DNA of 64,000 nt. Source: Effusibacillus pohliae DSM 22757. GTDB taxonomy: Bacteria; Bacillota; Bacilli; Tumebacillales; Effusibacillaceae. Where the stretch lies: assembly GCF_000376225.1 (NCBI RefSeq), contig NZ_AQXL01000118.1, positions 1 through 64,000 on the forward strand, written 5' to 3'. The translations under genes were made by a program, and so were the position numbers. Below, piece by piece: positions 7,406 to 15,209 of this stretch. Below the pieces are notes generated by a model. It was not told the origin of the DNA. It saw nothing but the letters and a program-made list of their open reading frames with translations, and did not search any database. The number at the start of each line of letters is the position of its first letter. Position 1 is the stretch's first letter.

Positions 7406-9064
7406 GTGCCGCAACAACGGCCGATCCACGAGTTGTTAGCGTTGAAAGAAATTGCGGAAACTTTGAACACCTTGAACGACATGCATCCGATGCTGGATGC
7501 GGTGCTCCAAAAACTGTTGCAAGTCACGGGGCTGACGACCGGTTGGATTTTTCTGGTCGATGAGGAGCCGGAATACGCCTGTGTGGTCGACCACGGTTTG
7601 CCGCCCGCCCTTTGCTGGGGCGGGAAAACTCCGATGGGAGAGGGCAGTTGCTGGTGTCTCGACCGGTACTGGAAGGGAAAACTGAATCATGCGGTGAATA
7701 TTATTGAATGCAAACGGATCGAGGACGCGATCGAATTGAACTGGGGTGACACCGGCGGTATTGTGCATCATGCGACCGTGCCCCTGAAGGCGGGCGGCGA
7801 ACTGTTTGGGATATTGAATGTGGCAGCACCTGGCAAGGAAATTTTTACCGATGAGGAACTAGCACTGCTGCAAGCGGTTGCTTACCAGATTGGTACGGCT
7901 GTCAAGCGTACCCGGCTGTATCACGCGCAACAAAAACGGGCGGAGCATTACGCGAAATTGGGGGAAGTCAGCCGGCGGCTCGGATCCATCTTGGAAACCG
8001 ACCAAATCCCCGGCGAGTGGGTCCGGCAGGTGGCGAAAACGTTCGACTGGCCATCGGTCGCTTTTTTCGTGCGGGAAGGTGACGGGTTGTCGCTACGGGC
8101 GCTCTGCGAGAATGGAACCGTCAGCAACAGGTGGCGATCGGTTGCTCCCGAACGGGCCGGTCCGATCGGGACCGCTTTGCTTGAGGGGCGGAGAGTGATC
8201 GTGAGCGACAACCGGGACCCGCTGCCTGAATTGGAAGCGATTGGCGTGCCTGCTTTCCGGTCGGCCGTCGCAGTGCCTCTGCGGTTGCGGGAACGGGTGA
8301 TTGGCGTGCTGTTTGTCGGCAGCCAAAAGAAAAACCGGTTTGATGCACATGATGCGGATGTGCTGGCCGCTTTATCCGACCATACCGCGCTGGCTTTGGA
8401 AAATGCGAGGCTCTACGCGCAGCGGCGGGAAATCGCGAAAATCGAGGAGCGCAACAGGCTGGCGAGGGATCTGCACGACTCGGTTTGCCAAACCCTGTTT
8501 TCGCTGGCGTTAACGGCGCGGGGAGCAGAATCGGCAGTCGCCAGGCAAAGCGAGATTGTCCACCAATCGCTGCGCGAGATTGAAAGATTGGCGCAAGACG
8601 CGTTTAAAGAGATGCGTTCCCTGATTTGGCAGCTTCGTCCCGCCGGGTTGGAGCAAGGATTGGTGACCGCCCTGAAACGATACGGCGAAAGCCTCGGGCT
8701 GGTGATCCGCGAGCAGCGGGAAGGGATGCGCGAATTGCCGCGGTCGGTCGAGGAAGCGCTGTGGCGGATCGGCCAGGAGTCGCTCAACAATGTCAGCAAG
8801 CATGCCGGGACCGATCAGGCGGCCGTAAGGCTGTGCATCACCGAGGCGGAAGCGTGTCTGGAAATCAGCGATCAGGGCAACGGTTTTACGGTGGGGAAAG
8901 CAGGCTGCCGGCAGTCGATGGGAATGTTGACGATGCGTGAGCGGGCCGAGATGCTTGGCGGGGTATTTTCGGTGAAATCGGCCCCGAACAGGGGCACGCA
9001 AATCCGGGTCACCATTCCATTAGCGAAAGATCAAGCGGGAATGAGGCAGGCGTATGAAAATTAG
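7406..9064 (+). CDS. Cytoplasmic GAF-domain sensor histidine kinase (NarL/LiaS type)
   Basis: This soluble sensor of about 552 residues has two GAF domains in tandem (roughly residues 20-165 and 190-335). A HisKA_3 domain follows with the phospho-acceptor in ARDLHDSVCQTLF, then a HATPase_c domain with GQESLNNVSKHA and DQGNGF boxes. There is no membrane segment, so the signal is intracellular or bound by the GAF domains; the first GAF contains several cysteines (ALCWGG, GSCWCLD) that could bind a cofactor. GTG 7406 has GGAAGGGGGA upstream. It overlaps the response regulator gene by 11 bp and the two form a pair. Confidence 0.87.
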   Translation: MPQQRPIHELLALKEIAETLNTLNDMHPMLDAVLQKLLQVTGLTTGWIFLVDEEPEYACVVDHGLPPALCWGGKTPMGEGSCWCLDRYWKGKLNHAVNIIECKRIEDAIELNWGDTGGIVHHATVPLKAGGELFGILNVAAPGKEIFTDEELALLQAVAYQIGTAVKRTRLYHAQQKRAEHYAKLGEVSRRLGSILETDQIPGEWVRQVAKTFDWPSVAFFVREGDGLSLRALCENGTVSNRWRSVAPERAGPIGTALLEGRRVIVSDNRDPLPELEAIGVPAFRSAVAVPLRLRERVIGVLFVGSQKKNRFDAHDADVLAALSDHTALALENARLYAQRREIAKIEERNRLARDLHDSVCQTLFSLALTARGAESAVARQSEIVHQSLREIERLAQDAFKEMRSLIWQLRPAGLEQGLVTALKRYGESLGLVIREQREGMRELPRSVEEALWRIGQESLNNVSKHAGTDQAAVRLCITEAEACLEISDQGNGFTVGKAGCRQSMGMLTMRERAEMLGGVFSVKSAPNRGTQIRVTIPLAKDQAGMRQAYEN

Positions 9065-9701
9065 GATTTTGTTGGTCGACGATCATGCGGTGGTGTTAAA
9101 AGGGCTCAGCTTTTTCCTGGGCACGCAGCCCGATTTTGAACTGGTCGGGGAAGCCGGCAACGGGACGGAAGCGTTGGAAAAAGTGGCGGAGCTGCAGCCG
9201 GATGTCGTTTTGATGGACCTCGTGATGCCGGAGATGGATGGCATCGAAGCAACGGCGCAGATCAAGCGGCACCATCCTTCCGTCAAAGTGCTGGTGCTGA
9301 CCAGTTTTTCCGAACAGGATCAGGTGCTCCCCGCCTTGCGTGCGGGAGCGTCCGGCTATCTGCTGAAAGATGTGCAGCCGGATCAATTGGCGGAAGCGAT
9401 CCGCGGAGCTTACAGCGGAAATGTGCAGCTGCATCCGGAAATCACGCACAAATTGATGGCGGAGGCGGCCCTGCCGCCAGGCAAACCGGCTGCCGCGGAT
9501 CCCCTTGACGAGTTGACCCAGCGGGAAAGGGAAGTGCTGGGCCTGTTGGCGCAAGGGATGAGCAACAAAGAGATCGCGGCCGCCCTGCATATCGCGGAAA
9601 AGACGGTGAAAACCCACGTCAGCAGCATCCTGGGCAAGCTCGAGCTGGCTGACCGGACGCAAGCAGCCCTCTATGCGGTGAAACGAGGCATCGCGCAATA
9701 G
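9054..9701 (+). CDS. LuxR-type response regulator (NarL/FixJ family)
   Basis: A receiver domain with the acidic pocket VDDH and the phospho-acceptor D55 in VVLMDLVMPEMDG precedes a C-terminal LuxR helix-turn-helix (LTQREREVLGLLAQGMSNKE, then TVKTHVSSILGKL). At 215 residues it is the normal family size. The gene starts inside the end of the GAF kinase gene, which indicates translational coupling and a cognate pair. Targets cannot be told from the window. A terminator follows at 9741. Confidence 0.92.
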   Translation: MKIRILLVDDHAVVLKGLSFFLGTQPDFELVGEAGNGTEALEKVAELQPDVVLMDLVMPEMDGIEATAQIKRHHPSVKVLVLTSFSEQDQVLPALRAGASGYLLKDVQPDQLAEAIRGAYSGNVQLHPEITHKLMAEAALPPGKPAAADPLDELTQREREVLGLLAQGMSNKEIAAALHIAEKTVKTHVSSILGKLELADRTQAALYAVKRGIAQ

Positions 9702-9740
9702 TCATGCCAGCGGTGCCAATCAGCCGAAAGTCTTAGGACC

Positions 9741-9768
9741 GGTCCCCTTGCAAAGGCGGACCTTTTTT
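9741..9768 (+). terminator. Terminator after the kinase/regulator operon
   Basis: GGTCC...GGACC with an inner CCTT/AAGG pairing is followed by six T. Confidence 0.8.
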
Positions 9769-9883
9769 CGTATACCGGATCGAACCATCTGCTGAAGCTG
9801 CCATCGCCTGCAAGGTGTACGATGGAGGCGGAAATCAACTCTCCGGAAACACCGGCGGAGCAAAGGGAAGGGGCGATCGGCAG

Positions 9884-10000
9884 ATGATGTTTTATGTATA
9901 CTTTTACGAGAAAATGGTCGAGTTCCAGCAGTTCGAACTGCAGAAAGCGCTGCGCAACGCCTGGATGTTCGGGCCGCATCACCATCAGAACGAACGATAA
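9884..10000 (+). CDS. 38-residue hypothetical protein
   Basis: A short frame starts MMFYVYFYEKMVEFQQFELQ and ends in a His-rich tail (GPHHHQNER). GGAAGGGG lies about 10 bp before the ATG. It is rich in aromatic residues and lies alone between a terminator and the aminotransferase gene. I do not recognise it; coding status rests only on the ribosome site and composition. Confidence 0.4.
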   Translation: MMFYVYFYEKMVEFQQFELQKALRNAWMFGPHHHQNER

Positions 10001-10105
10001 GCGAGCGGGTGGTTGCGGCCTGCTCTTTTTTTGTCGGGAGCGGGATTGCGGTTGGCTTGTGTGCGATTCCAATATATGATAGAAAGGAGGACAACGAAAG
10101 GGTGG

Positions 10106-10942
10106 ATGAGAATGATCGTCTATGTGAACGGGCAATGGATGGATGACAGCACGGCGTCAGTATCGTTTCAGGACCGGGCGTTCGTTTTTGCGGACGCGGT
10201 GTATGAAGTGGTGTACATATACAAAGGTACTTACTTCAAAATGGATCTCCACCTGGAACGCATGCAAAACGGGCTGGACAAACTCCGCATCCCCTTCCGG
10301 GCGGACGATTTGCGAAGCGTGTTTGACGAACTGCTGCAGCGGAATCCGGGCATCGAACGGGGCATCCTGTATGTGCAGGTGACGCGCGGTGCAGCGCCGC
10401 GTGCGCACGGGCTTCCCAGGCTGGAGCAGCCGACGGTCGTCGCTTATGTGAAGCCGCTGCAATATGACTCACGGATTTGGGACAACGGAGGCCGGGCTGT
10501 GTTTGTCGAAGACTTGCGCTGGCACATGTGCAACATCAAGACGACCGGCCTGCTGCTCAACTGCATGGCGAAGGAAACCGCGTTGGAACGCGGCTGCGAC
10601 GATGCGATTTTTCACAGGGGGGAGATTGTGACCGAAGCATCCGCCTCCAACCTGTTTATTGTAAAAGATGGGAACCTGGTCACCCATCCCAACGGCCCCT
10701 GGATTCTGCCTGGCATCACCCGTCATGTGGTGATCGAACTGGCCGGCAAAATTGGAATTCCTGTGATCGAGCGGCCGTTCACGAAAGACGAACTGCTGGC
10801 GGCTGACGAACTGTTCCTGACGGGAACGACGAGCGAAGTTGCTCCTTATGTGGAAGTGGAAGGGCAACCGATCGGGAACGGGCAGGTCGGACCCATCACC
10901 CGCCGGATTCAGAAGGCGTTCAGGCAGGCTACAGGCATGTAA
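10106..10942 (+). CDS. dat: D-amino acid aminotransferase (class IV, PLP-dependent)
   Basis: This fold-type IV aminotransferase has an N-terminal YVNGQW, FQDRAFVFADAVYE, and the PLP lysine in HMCNIKTTGLLLNCMAKE, a variant of the DAAT consensus DIKSLNLLPNVLAKQ. It also has EASASNLFIV and a C-terminal LTGTTSEVAP loop. At 278 residues it is a typical DAAT size. It would interconvert D-alanine and D-glutamate with their 2-oxo acids for peptidoglycan. A branched-chain aminotransferase is the alternative, but the lysine loop favours DAAT. AAGGAGG at 10084 is rather far upstream, so ATG 10112 is also possible. Confidence 0.8.
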   Translation: MRMIVYVNGQWMDDSTASVSFQDRAFVFADAVYEVVYIYKGTYFKMDLHLERMQNGLDKLRIPFRADDLRSVFDELLQRNPGIERGILYVQVTRGAAPRAHGLPRLEQPTVVAYVKPLQYDSRIWDNGGRAVFVEDLRWHMCNIKTTGLLLNCMAKETALERGCDDAIFHRGEIVTEASASNLFIVKDGNLVTHPNGPWILPGITRHVVIELAGKIGIPVIERPFTKDELLAADELFLTGTTSEVAPYVEVEGQPIGNGQVGPITRRIQKAFRQATGM

Positions 10943-11279
10943 GCCCACGGCTGCTTGCGCGCGCATGCAGCCGTTGCAGCCGCGACCCGGTTTGGAACAG
11001 GAGATATACGCACGGGTTGTCGGTCAAGGGGGGGCGCCTTGTCGCCTCCCTATCTGGTCGAAGCAAAAGTTGATCTGGTGGCGATTTAGCAAGCGGTGGA
11101 ACGCAAGGGATCGCAGATTGGTACGCTCCGCCAGGCCGCCAAAATCGGGGTGATGCTGCAACCGGTGTCGGGCAGCAAGTAGGGCAGAAAGTGCCATCCG
11201 AACGGGAATGGCGCTTTTTTGTTTATCCCGCCGGATTCGGTGCACACTAGCAGATAGCTGGAAAAGGAGGCATTGCCAG
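10943..11279. other. Intergenic stretch with a possible decayed ORF
   Basis: About 340 bases without an intact gene. One plus-strand frame reads YLVEAKVDLVAI, a TAG at 11087, then QAVERKGSQIGTLRQAAKIG. It looks protein-like, but I cannot assign a family. Nothing else stands out. Confidence 0.3.
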
Positions 11280-11801
11280 ATGGGGGACAAAGCGGTGTTC
11301 CTTGACCGGGACGGTGTCATTAACGACAATGCCCGGCCTGTCAATGGCCCGCAGGACCTGATTTTGTTTCCTGGCGTGGAACAGGCGATCAAACGGCTGA
11401 AAGCTGCCGGTTATCGGGTTTTTGTGGTGACCAACCAGGGCGGTGTCGGGCTTGGCTACATGACAGAGGCGGACTTGCAGCAGATTCATGACAAGCTGTT
11501 GTCGGAGCTGGGGAAAAGCGGGGCGGTGATCGATGAAATCCGTTACTGTGCGCACAAACCCCGGCAAGGGTGCGCTTGCCGCAAACCGGAGCCGGGCATG
11601 ATCCTCGAACTGGCTGACAAATATCGCATCGACCTTGACAAAAGTTTTATGGTGGGCGACAGGGACTGTGACATCGAGGCAGGGCGGCGGGCCGGCACCC
11701 GGACGATTTTTGTCGGCAAGGGACATCCGGCTGCGGATGCGGCGGCCGCCGATCTGCAAGAGGCGGTGGAGATTATTTTGCAGGGGGAGCGGGCTTGCTG
11801 A
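11280..11801 (+). CDS. gmhB: HAD-IIIA phosphatase, GmhB type (D-glycero-D-manno-heptose-1,7-bisphosphate 7-phosphatase)
   Basis: This 173-residue HAD phosphatase has the nucleophile motif FLDRDGVIND, motif II VVTNQGG, and the GmhB-type zinc loop YCAHKPRQGCACRKP. The acidic motif MVGDRDCDIEAG follows. Family members dephosphorylate heptose bisphosphate or histidinol phosphate; GmhB is the usual call for the Cys-rich zinc loop. AAAGGAGG lies upstream of ATG 11280. The stop codon overlaps the ATG of the following lyase (TGATG), giving a two-gene operon. The two products have no obvious metabolic link. Confidence 0.82.
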   Translation: MGDKAVFLDRDGVINDNARPVNGPQDLILFPGVEQAIKRLKAAGYRVFVVTNQGGVGLGYMTEADLQQIHDKLLSELGKSGAVIDEIRYCAHKPRQGCACRKPEPGMILELADKYRIDLDKSFMVGDRDCDIEAGRRAGTRTIFVGKGHPAADAAAADLQEAVEIILQGERAC

Positions 11802-13189
11802 TGGGACAAGAGTTTCGGATCGCTAGAGATTCACTGGGGGAGGTACGGGTTCCGGCGGACGCTTATTATGGAGCCCAAACGGAACGGGCGCGGCACAATT
11901 TTCCGATATCCGGTCTGCGCTTGCAGCCGCGGTTCATTCGGGCACAAGGGATCATCAAGCGGGCGGCGGCGATCGCCAACCGGGACGTGGGCGAGCTGGA
12001 TCCGTCGCTGGCGGCTGCCATCATTGCGGCGGCGGAAGAAGTGATCGAGGGAAAATTCAATGACCAGTTCGTGGTCGACGTCTATCAGGCGGGCGCCGGC
12101 ACGTCGCAAAACATGAACGCGAACGAGGTGATCGCCAATCGCGCCTGCGAGTTGTTGGGCGGCGAGCGGGGGGACACGTCGCTCGTTCACCCGAACGACC
12201 ATGTGAATATGGCGCAATCGACGAACGACACGATTCACGTGGCGATGAATATCGCGGCGATCGAGGCGATTACCCACGATCTGTTGCCGAATCTGCTGCA
12301 CCTGGAAGAAGCGCTGTTCAAAAAAGCGAACGAGTGGGACGGAATCGTCAAATCGGGCCGCACCCACCTGCAGGACGCTGTGCCGATGCGGCTTGGCCAG
12401 GAATTTGGCGGCTATGCAAACGCGCTCAAAATGCGGCGGGAAATGCTGCAACAGGTGAGCGAACGGTTGCTGGTGATCGGGCTTGGCGGCAACGCGGTGG
12501 GTACCGGCATTAACGCGCATCCCGATTATTCGGAAAAAGCGATTGCGGAAGTTGCGCGGTTTACCGGATTGCCATTCCGGAAGCCAGACAATTATTTTAC
12601 ATTCGTGCAAAATCCGGATACGGCGGTCGAGGTGAGCGGGCAACTGCGCGCCCTGGCGACCACGCTCATGAAGATCGCGAACGATATCCGGCTGCTCTCT
12701 TCCGGTCCGCGGACAGGCTTGGCGGAGATCCGGCTGCCGGCCGTCCAGCCGGGGTCGTCGATCATGCCGGGCAAGGTGAATCCGGTGCTGCCCGAGATGA
12801 TGAACATGATCTGCTATCAAGTGTTCGGCTGCGATGTGACAGTCGCTTCCGCAGGTTCCGCCTCCCAACTGGAATTGAACGTGATGATGCCGGTGATCGC
12901 GTACAATCTGCTGCACGCCATCCAGATCCTCGGGACGGGAGTTCGCGCGTTCACTGACAAGTGCATCGTCGGCATGCAAGCGAATGAGGAGCGCTGCCGC
13001 TATTACGCGGAGATGAGCACCTCAGTGGCGACCGCACTGAATCCGCTGATCGGGTATGACCGGGCAGCGGAAATCGCGAAGAAAGCGTACGCGGAGAACA
13101 AAACGGTGCGGGAGATCGCCAAAGCGGAAGGCTTGACGGAAGAACAACTGGCGAACTATTTGAACTTGCGCCGGTTGACAGGAAAATAA
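11801..13189 (+). CDS. aspA: Aspartase/fumarase superfamily lyase, probably aspartate ammonia-lyase
   Basis: The superfamily signature GSSIMPGKVNPV is present, as are TSQNMNANEV, HPNDHVNMAQSTND and SGRTHLQDAVP, so the active site is complete. Length (462 residues) fits both aspartase and class II fumarase. After the signature the sequence reads LPEMMNMICYQVFG and LNPLIGYDRA, closer to aspartase than to fumarase (which has NPTQCEA at that point). It would split L-aspartate to fumarate and ammonia. FumC remains the alternative. ATG 11801 overlaps the upstream stop codon; TTG 11795 is possible. Confidence 0.78.
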   Translation: MGQEFRIARDSLGEVRVPADAYYGAQTERARHNFPISGLRLQPRFIRAQGIIKRAAAIANRDVGELDPSLAAAIIAAAEEVIEGKFNDQFVVDVYQAGAGTSQNMNANEVIANRACELLGGERGDTSLVHPNDHVNMAQSTNDTIHVAMNIAAIEAITHDLLPNLLHLEEALFKKANEWDGIVKSGRTHLQDAVPMRLGQEFGGYANALKMRREMLQQVSERLLVIGLGGNAVGTGINAHPDYSEKAIAEVARFTGLPFRKPDNYFTFVQNPDTAVEVSGQLRALATTLMKIANDIRLLSSGPRTGLAEIRLPAVQPGSSIMPGKVNPVLPEMMNMICYQVFGCDVTVASAGSASQLELNVMMPVIAYNLLHAIQILGTGVRAFTDKCIVGMQANEERCRYYAEMSTSVATALNPLIGYDRAAEIAKKAYAENKTVREIAKAEGLTEEQLANYLNLRRLTGK

Positions 13190-13293
13190 GAGACCGCCCA
13201 TTTTTTCTGGGGCAAGCGCCCTTCTCCCGGCTTTGGCATATTGTGCAATGTGCCTGTGATCCGGGCGAATTCGCAAGGAGGGGAGTTTGCCGT

Positions 13294-13992
13294 ATGAGTG
13301 ACGAACAGCGTGAGCTTGCACCGGGGGAAGGATGGCCGGAAATGGGCGGGATGGCAATGGCGGACGGCGATGCAACAGCGGCTGCAGAGGATGCGGAGCC
13401 GTCGGCCGCCGACGGGATGGCCACTGCGCCTGAGGCGTCACCTGGGCCGGTGTATGATCATTGGCAGCAGGCTCCGTATGCGCCGCCGTTTCAGATGTCT
13501 CCGGGAACTGGGTATCCGCAGTTATTTCAGATTCCGTGGACGCATTTTCCCGACTTTCCTTACCGGCTTGCCGAAACCGGAGAGGAAAATACGGACGATG
13601 CACGCCAGATCCCCTGGGGATATCCGCCCACCTATCCATATCACCCGGCCCCCTATCATCACCCGTATTTCCCGTATCCGCATTATCACACTTTTTACTA
13701 CGGGCAAATTCCGGGGCATCCGTGGCCGGTTCCGCGGCCCTATTACCAGCCTGGGTATGATCGCTTGGATGCGACCGATGAGGCGAGGGAAGACGGCGCA
13801 GGCGAAACGGAAACCGCATCTGGTGAAGCAGCGGCTGACCAGCAGGAAACAAGGCAGTTCCCGCCTGTCGGAGTTTCGCCGTATGGTCCTGCGCTCTTCC
13901 CGCGACCGTTTCCTTTCTTCCCGTATTACTACCGTCCGTGGTTTTACCCTTGGTACTATCGTCCGTGGTACTATCGTCCCTATTGGTGGTAG
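13294..13992 (+). CDS. Tyr/Pro-rich low-complexity protein, likely spore coat component
   Basis: About 233 residues with three zones: an acidic Ala/Glu/Met-rich N terminus, a Pro/Tyr/His-rich middle (PYHHPYFPYPHYH), an acidic break, and a C-terminal tail of YYRPW-type repeats ending in WW. There is no enzyme domain, signal peptide or membrane helix. Such Tyr/Pro/His-rich sequences are common among Bacillales coat proteins that are cross-linked through tyrosine; that role is inferred from composition and the nearby spore glycan locus. AAGGAGGGG precedes ATG 13294. The dense tandem aromatic codons reflect repeat expansion. Confidence 0.6.
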   Translation: MSDEQRELAPGEGWPEMGGMAMADGDATAAAEDAEPSAADGMATAPEASPGPVYDHWQQAPYAPPFQMSPGTGYPQLFQIPWTHFPDFPYRLAETGEENTDDARQIPWGYPPTYPYHPAPYHHPYFPYPHYHTFYYGQIPGHPWPVPRPYYQPGYDRLDATDEAREDGAGETETASGEAAADQQETRQFPPVGVSPYGPALFPRPFPFFPYYYRPWFYPWYYRPWYYRPYWW

Positions 13993-14098
13993 CCGGACGA
14001 CCGGTCTTCCGATATTGCGGAGGACCCCCTTTTTTTGCGGGTGGCCGGACAAGCCAAACATTTCACATAAAATTCAAAACATTTCCCTGGAATTTTTT

Positions 14099-14117
14099 TT
14101 TGACAATTTGTATAATA
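14099..14117 (+). promoter_or_regulatory. Promoter-like sequence before the Cys-rich microprotein
   Basis: TTGACA (14100-14105) and TATAAT (14111-14116) both occur but only 5 bp apart, so they cannot serve as -35 and -10 of one promoter. TATAAT is the likelier functional -10, with a poor -35 near 14088. Confidence 0.35.
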
Positions 14118-14150
14118 GAGGATACATACACTTTGGGAGGGGACCTGAAT

Positions 14151-14306
14151 ATGAGAGAGCCTTGTGTACTGTGTCAGCAGCTAACGGAAATAGAGAAAGA
14201 CACGCCATCCTACATGCGGGAGCATTTTATCGACGGGGCCGGCCAGCTGTGCGAGCACTGCTACGAGGAGATCGCCCAGAACAAAGAATGGCATAACCTG
14301 TTGTAA
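14151..14306 (+). CDS. 51-residue protein with two CxxC pairs (zinc-ribbon-like)
   Basis: The protein reads MREPCVLCQQLTEIE at the N terminus and LCEHCYEEIAQ later, two CxxC knuckles about 28 residues apart that could bind one zinc. GGGAGGGG is 8-10 bp upstream of ATG 14151 and a terminator follows. The layout recalls CsfB/Gin, the small zinc-binding anti-sigma-G factor of Bacillus, but the rest of the sequence is not similar enough for me to claim it. Confidence 0.6.
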   Translation: MREPCVLCQQLTEIEKDTPSYMREHFIDGAGQLCEHCYEEIAQNKEWHNLL

Positions 14307-14352
14307 TATAATGAAAAAAAGCTTGTTGACGGTGTGTCTGTTACCAGGCTGA

Positions 14353-14377
14353 CCTCCTGCCTGCAGGAGGTTTTTTT
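14353..14377 (+). terminator. Terminator after the Cys-rich microprotein
   Basis: CCTCCTGC and GCAGGAGG form a perfect 8-bp stem with a 2-nt loop, followed by seven T. Confidence 0.88.
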
Positions 14378-14400
14378 GTGCCCTTGAACAAAGTTGCGCT

Positions 14401-14902
14401 GTGGTACATAGACTGTCAAACAGCAAAAACGTTTCTGCGGAACTGAGAAACAGCGAAGTGGACATGTTGCTCAACTTTTTGCCGGTGGGAAGCGTAAAGG
14501 CCACGGAGTTTTACGCGGAATGCGCATTGCAGGCGGGTGTTGCTTTTATCAACTGCATCCCCGTTTTTATCGGGTCCGACCCTGCCTGGGTTGCCAGATT
14601 TGAAAAAGGACTATGTATCCTGGCTGAAGGATAAAATTTGCTATATTCGCATCGAAGGAACACAATTTGGCGGCGGCGTAAAAGTGAATCTTGACCTGAA
14701 ACTGTCGGTGGAGGATTCCCCGAACTGCGCCGGTGTGGCGGTCTATGCAATCCGTTGCTGCAAGCTGGCGCTGGACAGGGGAATCGCAGGAGCCCTGCCG
14801 TCTGTCGCCGCTTCTACAATGAAACATCCATTGGTTCAATATACGGATGAGGAAGCTCACATACTTCAGGAACGATTTATCAAAGGCGAAGTAAAAAAAT
14901 GA
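14401..14902 (+). pseudogene. myo-Inositol-1-phosphate synthase remnant (start and middle deleted, frameshifted)
   Basis: The first frame (14401-14634) reads LLNFLPVGSVKATEFYAECA and AGVAFINCIPVFIGSDPAWV, the NAD-proximal region of inositol-3-phosphate synthase. A second frame (about 14600-14902) continues with ICYIRIEGTQFGG, LDLKLSVEDSPN and AIRCCKLALDRGIAG, its C-terminal end. The central catalytic part (normally GDDIKSQ and onward) is missing at the junction near 14610-14630, and the N terminus is absent. It is therefore dead. A perfect stem-loop terminator follows at 14910. Confidence 0.8.
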
Positions 14903-14909
14903 CAGAGAA

Positions 14910-14941
14910 ATGCCTCTCTTGTTCACAGAGAGGTATTTTTA
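14910..14941 (+). terminator. Terminator after the inositol-phosphate synthase remnant
   Basis: ATGCCTCTCT pairs with AGAGAGGTAT around a 7-nt loop and is followed by T-rich sequence. Confidence 0.8.
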
Positions 14942-15047
14942 TTGTCATTTCGGGAGAAGGCCAAACGCCGTTTCCGTTTGCACAGGGGCTTAATATACTG
15001 GAAAGAAACAGATTGGAAAAATGGAGGAAGATTGGGAGGAGGTCGTC

Positions 15048-15122
15048 GTGGTAAAAGCAGTGATCATGGCGGGAAGCTGTCCTTCTGTTTATTGTATTCC
15101 GATCGGTTACCAACGGTACTGA
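15048..15122 (+). pseudogene. Possible 5' stub of a sugar nucleotidyltransferase gene
   Basis: GTG 15048 has GGGAGGAGG upstream and begins VVKAVIMAG, the first strand of NDP-sugar pyrophosphorylases (KAVIMAGGKGTR). It then departs from the family and stops after 24 codons. A deletion of the rest of the gene would explain a good ribosome site on a very short frame at the edge of a sugar-nucleotide locus. Chance similarity over nine residues cannot be excluded. Confidence 0.35.
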
Positions 15123-15209
15123 GGCAATCGCGCAAAGCGCAAACGGTCCGCTCTGAATAGGATAAACAGGGGATCATATGGTGAACTCGGGCGGAGAGGA
15201 GGAGTTTGT

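Noticed and set aside
11831-12979. Minus-strand ORF of 382 codons opposite the aspartase/fumarase gene
   Set aside because: Artefact of GC-rich codon use; translation is His/Arg-rich without domain features, while the plus strand is an intact lyase.
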